From Nitrospirota bacterium (GTDB lineage: Bacteria; Nitrospirota_A; Leptospirillia; Leptospirillales; Leptospirillaceae): a stretch of 64,000 nucleotides of DNA. The notes under the pieces were generated by a model that did no database searches, had not been told where the DNA came from, and was given only the letters and a program-made list of their open reading frames with translations. This document shows, piece after piece, positions 1 through 8,792 of the stretch; within the stretch, counting starts at the first letter, position 1; each line of letters begins with the position of its first letter. The translations under genes and the position numbers were made by a program. The stretch lies in assembly GCA_021838585.1 (NCBI GenBank), contig JAKCDE010000005.1, forward strand, positions 1-64,000, written 5' to 3'.

Positions 1-225
1 TCAAATCACCCCGGGGGCACCACACTCATCAAATGAAAACACAAGGAGTGTGAAAAATCTTGATCGTCTCCTCACCGGAATTCTTCTCGATCCTGCCATT
101 TGACTGTTAGTCTTCGATGCATTTCTCAGCCTTTCCGTTCCCCCTGGGTGTCACGTCCACCGATTTTCTTGAACTCCGGATGTCTCCGGAAAGGAGGACG
201 GGGCGTCCTGGTTTCTTTTATCGCG

Positions 226-2313
226 TCAATAGCGTGAATCCGATGGTTTTCCCCCGTGTGGCCAGTCCTTGATCTTGTCAGGAAAGTCCGGTCGCGCCAT
301 ATGGGTAAAATACGCTGAAACGTCCACGGCTTCCTGGTCTGTCAGCCCGCCCTGTCCCAGAGGCGTGTTTATTTCGTGGGAGATGGGCATATTGTTCTTG
401 ACGAAGGCCGCGGCGGTGTAAGTTTTGGCGATTCCAGCTCCGATATTGAAGGAATGTGGTCCCCATAAAGGTGGAAACACAAAGGTTCCGTGGGCGTCCA
501 GGAGGCCCTCTCCGTGGGTCCCATGACACGAGGCGCAGTCCTGACGGTAGATTTTCCGACCTTTTTGAATGTCGGGCACAAGTTTTTTGCTGACCCTCCC
601 GACTCCCCGCCCGGAAATGGCATCGTGGCGATGAAAGCCGCCGTTCATCCAGTTCATGTAAGCCACCATGGCGGACATCGCCTTTGAGTGTTTGTCGAGG
701 GCCCTTCCGCTCATGGAACGCAGAAAGCAGCCATTGATTCTGTCGGCCATGTCGATCACCTTTCCCGCCCGGGAGGAATAGGAGGGGAACTGGGAGGCAA
801 GTCCCACAAAGGGAGACGCATAAGCCACGGTTCCTGCATCAAGATGGCAGCTCGAACAGGTGAGCTCATCCCCCACATTCTTGGGAAGAAGAGTCTTCGT
901 CTCGATCATCAGGCGCATTCCGTAAAGGATTTCATTCCGATCGGGATCCTTTAGGATCCCTGCCAACCTCGGGGCAGCGTACGACCCCGGGGTGGGAGGG
1001 GGAGGGGAAATTTCGGAGCGGATCCTCCCAATCTCATCCCGGGTGACGGCCGGGGCATGATTGCCCCACGCGGTCCGGATGAATGTGACGATCTGGGCCA
1101 GCTCCTCATCCGTCAGCCCTCCATAGTTCGGCATGGCGAAGGCCTTCGGATACTCCGCAGTTACCGCCGAACGGGAGCCGGAGAGGATGACGTGGACGAC
1201 TGAAAGAGGATTGCGCGAAAGAAGGGACGGATTTCCCGCCAGGGGAGGGAACAGGTTGGCCACTCCCTTCCCGTCGAGCTGGTGACAGGAGGCACAGAAC
1301 TGAACATAGCCAAGTCCGCCTTCTGTCGCGAAGAGTGCATCGGAGGAGGTTTTCTGCCGGGACAATGTGTTGGCCGGTGGCGGGACTGAAGAGGATCCCG
1401 GATTCAGGACGAGCGATTTCAGATAGACATCCATCGCGTGAAGGTCGCTGTCCGTGTATTTCTGGGTGCTGAAGTGATCGACCTCCGCCATGATCCCGAA
1501 GGCGGCGGACCGGGTATTTCGCCCGGTTTTAAGAAAGGCCTCTATCCCTTTGAGGGACTGGGGATTCCTGAGGCTTGGCGCATACCACGAATCGATGGTA
1601 GCCCCGCTCAGATAGTCGCGTCCATTCGGTCCTCGCGCGTCCATGGCCTTTTCCTGTAATCCGAGTCCGCGAGGCGTGTGACAGGAACCGCAATGGCCCA
1701 GACCCTGGATGATGTAGGCCCCGCGATTCCAGGCCGCGGACTTGGTTGGATCAGGGCGATAGGGGCGATCGTCGAGAAAGAGCCATTTCCAGAGGGAGAG
1801 TCCCAGGCGGATGTTGAAGGGCCAATGGATCTGGTTTTCCCTGTTCTTCTGGTAGACAGGCCTGACCCCGTACATCAGGTAGGAGTAGAGCGCATACAGG
1901 TCCTGGTCCGTGATTTTCGCATAGGAGGGATAGGGCATGGCCGGAAAGAGGTTGTTTCCGTTCCGGTCGACCCCGTCACGCATGGCCCGGATGAACTGGG
2001 CCAGGGTATAGTTCCCGATCCCGGTCTCGCGGTCGGGAGTGATATTGGTCGAATAAAGAATGCCGAAAGGGGTGTTCATCGGGGTGCCGCCGGCCAGAGG
2101 CTTCCCACCGCGGGCGGTGTGGCAGGCAAAGCAGTCCCCCATATGGGCCAGATATTCTCCTTGTCGAATAGTATCCGCATTGGGAAGTGCGGGGACTGTG
2201 CCGGCCGAGGCCGGTTGCGTCTGGAAGATGAATCCGAATCCGGCTCCAATCACAAGAATGAGAAAAACGAGAGGCGGCCACTGGTTTCTGGAGAATAGGG
2301 CGGTCGTAGCCAT
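226..2313 (-). CDS. Five-heme cytochrome c, dehydrogenase-type cytochrome joined to a TsdA-like module
   Basis: Predicted exported or membrane-anchored electron-transfer protein of 695 residues. An N-terminal hydrophobic segment (residues about 11-30) is followed by five CxxCH heme sites near residues 61, 208, 340, 486 and 593. The first three hemes resemble the three-heme cytochrome subunit of membrane alcohol/gluconate dehydrogenases. The last two, with a GCF motif near residue 529 and the text around CSSCHLDAG, resemble thiosulfate dehydrogenase TsdA of the SoxA type, where such a cysteine can be a heme ligand. I start at the second Met (2313) because GGGGGA lies 7 bases upstream, while the longer reading frame to 2349 has no such site. 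Thiosulfate oxidation is inferred; other substrates are possible. Confidence 0.75.
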   Translation of the reverse strand: MATTALFSRNQWPPLVFLILVIGAGFGFIFQTQPASAGTVPALPNADTIRQGEYLAHMGDCFACHTARGGKPLAGGTPMNTPFGILYSTNITPDRETGIGNYTLAQFIRAMRDGVDRNGNNLFPAMPYPSYAKITDQDLYALYSYLMYGVRPVYQKNRENQIHWPFNIRLGLSLWKWLFLDDRPYRPDPTKSAAWNRGAYIIQGLGHCGSCHTPRGLGLQEKAMDARGPNGRDYLSGATIDSWYAPSLRNPQSLKGIEAFLKTGRNTRSAAFGIMAEVDHFSTQKYTDSDLHAMDVYLKSLVLNPGSSSVPPPANTLSRQKTSSDALFATEGGLGYVQFCASCHQLDGKGVANLFPPLAGNPSLLSRNPLSVVHVILSGSRSAVTAEYPKAFAMPNYGGLTDEELAQIVTFIRTAWGNHAPAVTRDEIGRIRSEISPPPPTPGSYAAPRLAGILKDPDRNEILYGMRLMIETKTLLPKNVGDELTCSSCHLDAGTVAYASPFVGLASQFPSYSSRAGKVIDMADRINGCFLRSMSGRALDKHSKAMSAMVAYMNWMNGGFHRHDAISGRGVGRVSKKLVPDIQKGRKIYRQDCASCHGTHGEGLLDAHGTFVFPPLWGPHSFNIGAGIAKTYTAAAFVKNNMPISHEINTPLGQGGLTDQEAVDVSAYFTHMARPDFPDKIKDWPHGGKPSDSRY

Positions 2314-2610
2314 AGAGATTTCCCCCTTGCGAAAGAAGTGCAGGAGCACAACCGAGGGCTTCAGTCCGTTTTCCCGGCCGGACAGAGGATCCGGGGGTCA
2401 GAGTTACGGATTCCCTCACTTTTCTGAACGCCTCGTCCCTGTCGATCGCCTTCCCCCAGCCGAATTTTTGGCTTTGTAACCGGTAGGGAAGCCGGTGACG
2501 AAAAAAGACGACCCGGATGTGTATCGTGTGAGCGGCTGGTAAGAAAATGCAAATTTTCATCATGCAGGGTGAGCCCTGTTCATGACGACAGAATCAAAAT
2601 GGGCGAACGG
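2314..2610. other. Intergenic leader without recognised gene
   Basis: This gap lies between the start of the five-heme cytochrome gene and the terminator of the binding-protein gene. The open frames in it lack ribosome binding sites and protein-like composition. It presumably carries the cytochrome promoter, but I could not pick a convincing -35/-10 pair. Confidence 0.5.
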
Positions 2611-2652
2611 GAAGAAAATGTGCCAGCCCGGGCTTTGCGAGCCCGCGCTGGC
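2611..2652 (-). terminator. Rho-independent terminator after the ModA-like gene
   Basis: Inverted repeat 2622-2633 / 2641-2652 (12-base arms with one mismatch, 7-base loop). On the minus strand it is followed by a T-rich tract (ATTTTCTTC). It lies 11 bases past the stop of the binding-protein gene and separates it from the cytochrome gene. Confidence 0.7.
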
Positions 2653-2663
2653 CAAAAAACATT

Positions 2664-3665
2664 CTATTTCAAATCATTCCGGGTGACGGGCTTGAATCCA
2701 TAGCGCTCGAATATGTGGAGCGCCTCGGGCGATCCGAGAAAGGAGAGCCATCGTTTGGCCCACGCCTTATGGCGGCTTCCCCGGATGAGTCCGGCCGCGT
2801 ATATGGCCCGGACGTTCTGGCTGTCGGGAATCGACACGTTTTCGATGGGGTGCCCCTCCTGCTCCTGAAAGATGGCCTCGGATCTCCAGGTGACACCGGC
2901 ATCCGCATTTTTGCGCATCAGGGACATCGGACTTTGACGGTGATGGATCCGGGTCAGAACCGTCTCCCCGTTTTTGACCTTGTCGACATAAACGGCCTGG
3001 ACGAGTTTCTTTCCTCCCGCCTTGTACAGCGCTCCCTTGATCTGACGTGCGACGCCTTCCCATGCCGGATTTGGCATCACCAGCCGGACCCCGGGCTTTC
3101 CAAGGTCTGCAAGACCCTTGATTCCGGCCGGATTTCCTTTCGGAACCATGATTGTCAGGTCATTGGTGGCATAGGCCACGGGTTTGCCGACAAGTAGTTT
3201 TTTGCCAAGCAGGATTCGGACCTTTTTGAGACCCGCGGCATAGACGTCGCCAGGGATGGTTATGGTGGCGTTTCCGATTGTCAGACGTCCCTTCTTCTCG
3301 ATCTGTTTGGCCAGGAGTCCCGGGGGGAGAGTTTCATAAAAAAGTCCACCCCGGATCCGGGGATACTTTTTTTCAAAGGCCTTGACGAGAGGGGCCATGG
3401 CAAAAAAATAGTTTCCGCCGACATACAGGACGAGTCGGGGATGGGAGAGGTTTCCATGGAGATCCGGAAGATTGTCGACATCCGGCACCGTAACGTCGAT
3501 GCCCTTGTCTTCCGAGGGGTTGTTCCGGCCATGGCTCCAGGGTGGGAAGATCTCCAAGCCATCTGCGAGAGCATCTGGCGGAGAAAGGGGCCCTCCATGA
3601 AGGAATATTGTAAAGCCTGTAAGGATAGCGGTAGCAAGTCTGGCATTTGTCATGTTTACCCCCAT
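2664..3665 (-). CDS. Periplasmic ModA-like substrate-binding protein
   Basis: A 333-residue protein with an N-terminal signal peptide (hydrophobic stretch about residues 8-30, Ala-rich cleavage region) and a type II periplasmic-binding fold of the molybdate/tungstate/sulfate-like class. The segment GGNYFFAMAPLVKAFEKKYP is the usual opening of this fold, and the mid-protein NDLTIMVPKGNP is a typical hinge motif. No ABC permease or ATPase gene lies beside it, so it may act alone, as a sensor, or with a distant transporter. The ATG at 3665 has AGGA 8 bases upstream; an in-frame ATG at 3653 preceded by GGGGG is an alternative. The ligand cannot be read from the sequence. Confidence 0.7.
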   Translation of the reverse strand: MGVNMTNARLATAILTGFTIFLHGGPLSPPDALADGLEIFPPWSHGRNNPSEDKGIDVTVPDVDNLPDLHGNLSHPRLVLYVGGNYFFAMAPLVKAFEKKYPRIRGGLFYETLPPGLLAKQIEKKGRLTIGNATITIPGDVYAAGLKKVRILLGKKLLVGKPVAYATNDLTIMVPKGNPAGIKGLADLGKPGVRLVMPNPAWEGVARQIKGALYKAGGKKLVQAVYVDKVKNGETVLTRIHHRQSPMSLMRKNADAGVTWRSEAIFQEQEGHPIENVSIPDSQNVRAIYAAGLIRGSRHKAWAKRWLSFLGSPEALHIFERYGFKPVTRNDLK

Positions 3666-3738
3666 GTTTAATTCCTGCAATCCTGCCTTTCCAGAGGCAA
3701 TCCCTTTCGGGCATTCTTGAGGGATAGGTGGATGGGCC

Positions 3739-4542
3739 TCAGGAATGGGCGTACTGGTAACCGGCCTCGGCCAGAAGGGGAATCGTACCTACAATGCCTG
3801 GCGTCAGCACAACGCCGGAAATCAGATGGTTGGTCAATTCGGCGGCAATCTCCCCGTGGGTTTTGTGGTCGGGGTTGATTCCCCCCTTTTTCAATGCCCC
3901 GGATAGCTCCCAGATCATGTTGTGGCAGGCCAGAAAGACAACACCCCGCGCCTGGAGAACAGGGATGTTGTTGTCCTCGGGGGAAAGAACCCCATGGGGA
4001 TCGTTCAGGGAGGAGAGGGGCTTTGACGATGCGGGGGAAAGACGGATCAGGGGGTTGGTTTTGGACTTGACCCCGGCCTTTTCGTAAAGACGGTATTTCT
4101 CCCACATATGGTCGTCAAACAAGGCCAGATGGGCTGTCCCATGGGTGGCGGAAAGAACCAGCGCATCCTTTTTCCCAAAGCTGTAGACCATGGCATTCAA
4201 AGAGTTTCTCATGAGGTTGAGCCAGGGAGAGCCGAAGACGGTGTTGTCCCAGACCTGTTTCGGCATTCCATGGTAGCGGAGAAGAAGGGCAAGGGACTCA
4301 TGATCCCATTCGTCGCGATGGAGGCTGATCATTGTCAGCGAGCGATAGTCCCGGCGTTTTTTCGCCTTGGCAAGCGCCGAAAGGAGTGCGTGGAGGCGAT
4401 GATCCCCCCTGGGTTCCAGATCGAGATGGTCCGAAGCCGATGCCAGGGGAACTTTCCCACCACCAAGACCAAGCGCCACTCCGGCCGTTCCCATCATGGC
4501 CACCATTCCCAGCATTTCCCGGCGTGACATAGATCGACTCAT
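3739..4542 (-). CDS. Tat-exported DsrE-like protein of unknown function
   Basis: A 267-residue protein beginning with a twin-arginine signal (SRREMLGM, then a hydrophobic stretch), so probably exported folded. The C-terminal part, with FLACHN around residue 208 and a final segment ending in GYQYAHS, resembles the DsrE/DsrF-like sulfur-relay fold, in which a conserved cysteine can carry sulfur. AGGAGG lies 7 bases before the ATG. The gene stands upstream of the ModA-like protein and the TsdA-like cytochrome on the same strand, which fits a periplasmic role in sulfur compound handling. The family assignment is by eye and the function is unproven. Confidence 0.55.
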   Translation of the reverse strand: MSRSMSRREMLGMVAMMGTAGVALGLGGGKVPLASASDHLDLEPRGDHRLHALLSALAKAKKRRDYRSLTMISLHRDEWDHESLALLLRYHGMPKQVWDNTVFGSPWLNLMRNSLNAMVYSFGKKDALVLSATHGTAHLALFDDHMWEKYRLYEKAGVKSKTNPLIRLSPASSKPLSSLNDPHGVLSPEDNNIPVLQARGVVFLACHNMIWELSGALKKGGINPDHKTHGEIAAELTNHLISGVVLTPGIVGTIPLLAEAGYQYAHS

Positions 4543-5229
4543 CGTTCGCCTCCTTGATCAGATCATAGGTTTTGATTTGTGCGGGAAGCTGACAGCGGAT
4601 GCTGTCCGCTTTCCGCCCTTGCTGCCATCCCGGAATCTCTCCGGAATTTCGGGGGTCCCTCACGGCGAGGGAAAAAGAGAGGCAATCTCCCCTTCCCGAA
4701 TCCATATCGACCACAAGAATACAGGAATCGGATTCGCGTTTCTCTTAATAAATTCTTATCAGAACAATAAGTCTTGCGAGGAAAAAGTAAATATGGAAGA
4801 AGGGAGGTGGTGGCGAACCTGTTTGCGCGTCGGATGGACAGTCCGGGACGGGAGGATTTCCCATGTTTGCTGGGGGCGATGTCTTTTCGGAATTTCCCTG
4901 ATTTTCTGACATATCTCCTTCCTGCCCAGACAGGATTCCAGGAGTCCGCATCTGTCCGGAGAGCGGCGTGATCCTGAGACAGGACTGGTGCAATGGGTGG
5001 GAGGGCTGTTCAAGATCCTTGTGCACATGGAGGCTCGCACCGCACAAATTTTGTTCGGGGCGGCTTTCATTTTTGGGATCGTGGTTTTTTTGCTTCAGGG
5101 GCGTTTGATTCCCATGTATGGATGAGGTTCGAGACCAGTCAATCGGCGACAGGGCGACGCTTCGGCCGGGAGTCTGCTCTTGGTCGCATCCCTTATTTTT
5201 CGAACAGGATCCTGAATGGGCGATGGGTC
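4543..5229. other. Long intergenic region, no firm gene
   Basis: About 690 bases between the divergently placed Tat-protein start and the terminator of a tiny membrane-protein gene. Frames of 60-140 codons occur on both strands, but none has a good ribosome binding site or protein-like composition. One short frame (5027-5125, plus strand) encodes a hydrophobic 32-residue peptide and is listed separately. The AT-rich tract at about 4740-4790 may hold the promoter of the Tat-protein gene. Confidence 0.5.
5027..5125 (+). CDS. Possible 32-residue single-span membrane peptide
   Basis: The short frame reads as a peptide with one hydrophobic span (FGAAFIFGIVVFLL) flanked by a polar start (MEARTAQ) and the tail GRLIPMYG, similar in style to the tiny respiratory membrane proteins at 44.5-47.4 kb. 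No good ribosome binding site is present just upstream of the ATG; GTG at 5021 is an in-frame alternative. It could be a chance frame. Confidence 0.25.
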   Translation: MEARTAQILFGAAFIFGIVVFLLQGRLIPMYG

Positions 5230-5271
5230 GGAAAAAGGAAAACGGGAGAGGCTTTGTAGATGCCTCTCCCG
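5230..5271 (-). terminator. Rho-independent terminator after the 41-residue membrane protein
   Basis: Perfect 10-bp stem (5243-5252 / 5262-5271) with a 9-base loop. On the minus strand it is followed by GTTTTCCTTTTTCC. It lies 37 bases beyond the stop of the small gene at 5309-5434, which supports that gene as a real transcribed unit. Confidence 0.8.
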
Positions 5272-5308
5272 ATGGAGTTCCGTGATCTTATAGGAAAAAT
5301 TTGAACTG

Positions 5309-5434
5309 TCAGGACTTGCTGCGGGACACGTGGTCGCTTTTGCCGAACATGTAAACCAGGAAGCCAACGCCTACCAAATATGTGAAAAGAACAAGAAAGA
5401 TACTGATCGGGCTTGCAGAAGGTCCGAGTCCCAT
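5309..5434 (-). CDS. 41-residue single-span membrane protein
   Basis: Tiny protein with one clear transmembrane helix (about residues 10-30, SIFLVLFTYLVGVGFLVYMF) and a basic tail (KSDHVSRSKS). The ATG at 5434 has AAGGGAG 6-7 bases upstream, so it is preferred to the longer frame starting at 5497. A strong terminator follows. It resembles the small accessory subunits of heme-copper oxidases or other membrane complexes, but the sequence gives no named family. Confidence 0.6.
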   Translation of the reverse strand: MGLGPSASPISIFLVLFTYLVGVGFLVYMFGKSDHVSRSKS

Positions 5435-5672
5435 GTCGTACTCCCTTTCACTGATAGTGTCGTCTGTCCTCCGGCCCAATGCCGAAGGTTGTTTCATGAT
5501 ACATGACGAAATTCATTTTGTCTCCATATTTTTACAAAATATGTTTCTTGTGTGCAGCATGGCTTATTGTCATGAAACATAAATGATTTATTTGGTTTCC
5601 GCCCGTAAGAGATTCCCGGAATGGACTCGAATGGGAGACCAGCTGTCGGCTTGACGAGAATGAAAAGACCGG

Positions 5673-6332
5673 TCAGGCTTGCCAGAGGTCGGGATAGAGG
5701 CGTTTCAGCGCGGCAAGTTTTGGAAGGTCGTGATAGACGATGTAGGGGTAGGTCGGATGTTCTTCCAGAAAATTCTGGTGATAGTCCTCCGCGGGGTAGA
5801 AGGTCTCGAGAGGGAAAATCTGGGTGGCGATCGGACGATGGAAGACCCCAGAAGCATTGAGCTGGTCGATGTAGGCCAGCGCGATTCTGCGCTGCTCATC
5901 CGTCAGGGTGAAGATTGCCGAACGATACTGGGTTCCGACATCGGGTCCCTGGCGATTAACCTGGGTCGGATCGTGAGCCACCGAGAAGAAAACCCTAAGA
6001 AGAGTGCCGTAGGAGACGGTGCCGGCATCGTAGGTAACTTCGACAGATTCGGCGTGGCCGGTCTGTCCGGAGCACACGATGTCGTACCGGGCCGTTTCCG
6101 CTGTTCCTCCGGCATACCCCGAAAGGACTCCCGTCACTCCGCGAAGGTGCTTGAAGACGGCCTCGACTCCCCAGAAGCATCCCCCGGCGAGAACCGCCTT
6201 CTGAATCCCTTTGGAGGGGGGATCGGCTGCCGGGGGGGGAATGGCGTATTCAGCTCCCGAAGACTCACCAAAGCAGCCAAGTCCGGCAAGGATAAAAAAA
6301 GAACCGGAGAGGAAGGTCTCGGGATGAATCAT
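5673..6332 (-). CDS. msrA: Peptide methionine sulfoxide reductase MsrA
   Basis: Reduces the S-epimer of methionine sulfoxide in proteins. The active-site motif GCFWGVEAVF sits near residue 51, followed by the expected GYAGG and FFSVAHDPTQVNRQGPDVGTQYRS blocks. The 219-residue chain carries an N-terminal hydrophobic segment (about residues 7-27) that looks like a signal peptide, so the enzyme may act outside the cytoplasm. Its start overlaps the msrB stop by four bases (ATGA), giving translational coupling. Confidence 0.93.
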   Translation of the reverse strand: MIHPETFLSGSFFILAGLGCFGESSGAEYAIPPPAADPPSKGIQKAVLAGGCFWGVEAVFKHLRGVTGVLSGYAGGTAETARYDIVCSGQTGHAESVEVTYDAGTVSYGTLLRVFFSVAHDPTQVNRQGPDVGTQYRSAIFTLTDEQRRIALAYIDQLNASGVFHRPIATQIFPLETFYPAEDYHQNFLEEHPTYPYIVYHDLPKLAALKRLYPDLWQA

Positions 6333-6826
6333 GGGAGGTCCTCCCGATTGGCGGGAAAAGGCACGAACGAAAGCGCGGCCATGTTGATGCAGTACCGGAG
6401 TCCCGTAGGAGGCGGTCCGTCGTTAAAAAGATGACCCAGATGGGCGTCGCAGAGGGTGCACAGAACCTCTGTTCGCCGCATGCCGTAACTTAAATCCTCG
6501 CGCAGTGCGATGTTTTCCTTTGCCATGGGAGCCCAGAAGCTGGGCCATCCCGTTCCCGAATCGAACTTGGTTCCCGAGGGAAAAAGAGCGTTTCCGCAAC
6601 AGATGCACCGGTAAATTCCGGGGGTTTTCCGGTCATATCCCGGAGCGGAAAACGGACGTTCGGTGGCATGCTTGCGGGTTACATCATAGGAGAGGGGGGA
6701 GAGGATTCTCTGCCAATGGAGGTCATCCTGCACCTTGGGCCTTTGGGCCGGTCCGAGGTTTGCTCCCTCATCGGTAAAGAGGACGACGGTGACATGGGCG
6801 GCGGGGGGGGAGAGGTCTGAAGCCAT
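6329..6826 (-). CDS. msrB: Peptide methionine sulfoxide reductase MsrB
   Basis: Reduces the R-epimer of methionine sulfoxide and complements MsrA just downstream. The 165-residue protein has two zinc-binding CxxC pairs (CICC and CTLC), the FDSGTGWPSFW block and the catalytic cysteine in RYCINMAAL near the C-terminus. I start at the ATG at 6826, which has GGAAG 6 bases upstream; the frame runs back to 6970 but that extension is not MsrB-like. The pair fits an organism exposed to strong oxidants in iron-rich acid. Confidence 0.92.
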   Translation of the reverse strand: MASDLSPPAAHVTVVLFTDEGANLGPAQRPKVQDDLHWQRILSPLSYDVTRKHATERPFSAPGYDRKTPGIYRCICCGNALFPSGTKFDSGTGWPSFWAPMAKENIALREDLSYGMRRTEVLCTLCDAHLGHLFNDGPPPTGLRYCINMAALSFVPFPANREDLP

Positions 6827-7059
6827 GAAGGACTTCCTTTTTCGATCGGGTTGGAACTCCCCGGCTGTCTGATTTGTCAGAGTGGGGGAATGGCTTTCCT
6901 TCACGATAACCGGCTCCCACAACGAGGTCAAGAGAGGAAATGCTGACTTCGTTCGGCGAAAAAGACGCATTCCCGGGAGTCGCAGGGCCAGGATCCCGTC
7001 CCGGACCGGTCCTCGGGGAGAGTCCGGGTGAGCCCGGGGGCGGACTCGTCAGGCGGGAG

Positions 7060-8319
7060 CTACGAGGCGCCTCCCTTTGCCGGTTCGGAGTTCTCCTGCA
7101 TCCGTCGGTCCAGAAAGAGCGCCTTTCGCAGGAAACTCTCCCCGTCGATCTTTTCGTTGTTCAGGGCCATGGCGATCAATTCGCCCCCGATCATCTCGGG
7201 TGAGAGGATCATGTCCGGGGAGACTGAGCGAATCCTGGAGAAGCTGGCCCGACTCCGGACGGAAACGATGGTCCGGGCCCTGGAGCCGATGTCCCGGGCG
7301 GCCAGGACGACAAAGGCATTCTCCGCATCCTCTTCGAGAAGGGCCAGGATGGCCTGGGCCTCAAGCGCTCCGGCCTTCTTCAGGACCTCTCCGTCCGTCG
7401 GATCCCCCACCACCTGGTCCGCTCCCGCGAAGGGAGCCTCTTCCAGAGGATGGGAGACGATGAGCGTGACGGGAAGATTGCGGGAGGAGAGCTCCAGGAA
7501 GACATGGCGGGCCAGACTTCCGGTTCCGACCAGAATGTAGTGGTCCTTTCGTGGCATTTTCCGTTTCTCCGGGATGAGGACCTTTTTCAGGCGCTCGTTG
7601 ATAAGGGGGATGAGGACGGATGAAATGGAGGCGCTGAAGACGGTGATGCCGAAAATGACCAGGCTCACGACGAAAAGCCGGGCGTCGTCCGTCGTTGGAA
7701 CGATATCCCCGTATCCCACTGTCGCCATTGTGATTACGGCAAAGTAGAAGGCGGTGACCAGGGAGGTGATGGGGGGCGTGAATCCCTTGCCCAGGATGAA
7801 GGAGCCGAAGATTCCGTATCCCATGAGCAGGAGGATGCTGAGAAGGGAAAAGAAGGACCCGGTGGAGACGGTGGACTGGTCGAAGGACTTCCTGGCGAGA
7901 AGAAGTCCCGTCAGCAAAAGGAGGATGAGTCCGAGCGTGAGGACGGGGAGAGGGCTTTGCCTCAGGACCACCACAAGAGAGATGGCCATCAGGAGGACGG
8001 TGATCACCCATGCGAACCGGGAGCGGAGAAACAGGCCCACGGACATGAGAAGCTGGACAAGGCCGATGATCGTCTGGGGGACACCACCTGGGATATGAAA
8101 GACGACCGGGAGATGGGCGAAGTCCTGGGCGGGGCCGAAGTGCCGCAGGTGAGTCTGGATGACTCGGATCTGGTCGAGGAGGGGGAGAACGTTCTTGAAC
8201 CCGTAAAGGCCCACGACGAGAGCCAGCAGGGCGTGGGGGAAGAACCATGAACCGCCGGGTGTCCCTCGGATGCGCCGCTCGAACCATTCCCGAAGACGGA
8301 CGATTCTCCTCCTAATCAC
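7060..8319 (-). CDS. Potassium channel with cytoplasmic TrkA-N domain (Kch-like)
   Basis: A 419-residue protein with several hydrophobic spans in its first half, a pore loop bearing the selectivity filter TVGYGD, and a C-terminal Rossmann-type domain (ILVGTGSLARHVFLEL) typical of TrkA/RCK ligand-gated K+ channels. An extra N-terminal hydrophobic block of about four spans precedes the two pore helices, as in E. coli Kch. The start is placed at GTG 8319, with GGGGAG 6 bases upstream; the TTG at 8340 lacks a site. It is divergent from the small membrane protein gene at 8442. Confidence 0.88.
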   Translation of the reverse strand: MIRRRIVRLREWFERRIRGTPGGSWFFPHALLALVVGLYGFKNVLPLLDQIRVIQTHLRHFGPAQDFAHLPVVFHIPGGVPQTIIGLVQLLMSVGLFLRSRFAWVITVLLMAISLVVVLRQSPLPVLTLGLILLLLTGLLLARKSFDQSTVSTGSFFSLLSILLLMGYGIFGSFILGKGFTPPITSLVTAFYFAVITMATVGYGDIVPTTDDARLFVVSLVIFGITVFSASISSVLIPLINERLKKVLIPEKRKMPRKDHYILVGTGSLARHVFLELSSRNLPVTLIVSHPLEEAPFAGADQVVGDPTDGEVLKKAGALEAQAILALLEEDAENAFVVLAARDIGSRARTIVSVRSRASFSRIRSVSPDMILSPEMIGGELIAMALNNEKIDGESFLRKALFLDRRMQENSEPAKGGAS

Positions 8320-8441
8320 CGTTGCTCCCCTGAGGTCCAATATTTGGTATCATGAAGCAAATGCTCAACGGAAAAACGATAGACTATCCGGGGTCCTCTG
8401 GCAAGGACATCGACCGGATCCAGAGGAAAAGGCGGAAAGAC

Positions 8442-8792
8442 ATGCTCACGATTCTTCTCCGGCTCCTTGTGAATGCCCTGATCATCTTCGCCGTTTCGCG
8501 CATGGTGCGGGGAGTGGAAATCCGGGGGTTCCCGACCGCCATCGCCGTCGCGGTCGTTCTTGGATTCATCAACATACTGGTTCGGCCGCTCCTGGTCATT
8601 CTGACCCTTCCGATCACCCTCCTGACACTGGGTCTCTTCATCTTCGTCCTGAACGCCCTCCTCCTCTGGGCCGTTTCGGCGGTGGTTCCCGGCTTCGATA
8701 TAAGGACTTTTTCCGCCGCTCTCCTGTCGGCTTTTCTCATCAGTCTCGGAAGTCTCCTCGCCTCGCTCCTCTTCCCCAGGGTCTGGGAATGA
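8442..8792 (+). CDS. Small four-span membrane protein, phage-holin-4 superfamily (PF04020-like)
   Basis: A 116-residue, very hydrophobic protein with about four helices and the ILVRPLLVILTLPITLLTLGLF pattern that marks the YvlD/PF04020 family, whose function is poorly known. I use the ATG at 8442, after GGCGGAAAG, because the upstream 30 residues are polar and lack a binding site. Its stop overlaps the start of the Crp/FNR gene (ATGA), so the two are probably one transcript. Confidence 0.8.
   Translation: MLTILLRLLVNALIIFAVSRMVRGVEIRGFPTAIAVAVVLGFINILVRPLLVILTLPITLLTLGLFIFVLNALLLWAVSAVVPGFDIRTFSAALLSAFLISLGSLLASLLFPRVWE

Noticed and set aside
4656..4680. Hairpin with CCCTC/GAGGG arms in the long gap as a terminator
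   Set aside because: It is followed by A rather than T on the plus strand, and on the minus strand the T-run is on the wrong side.
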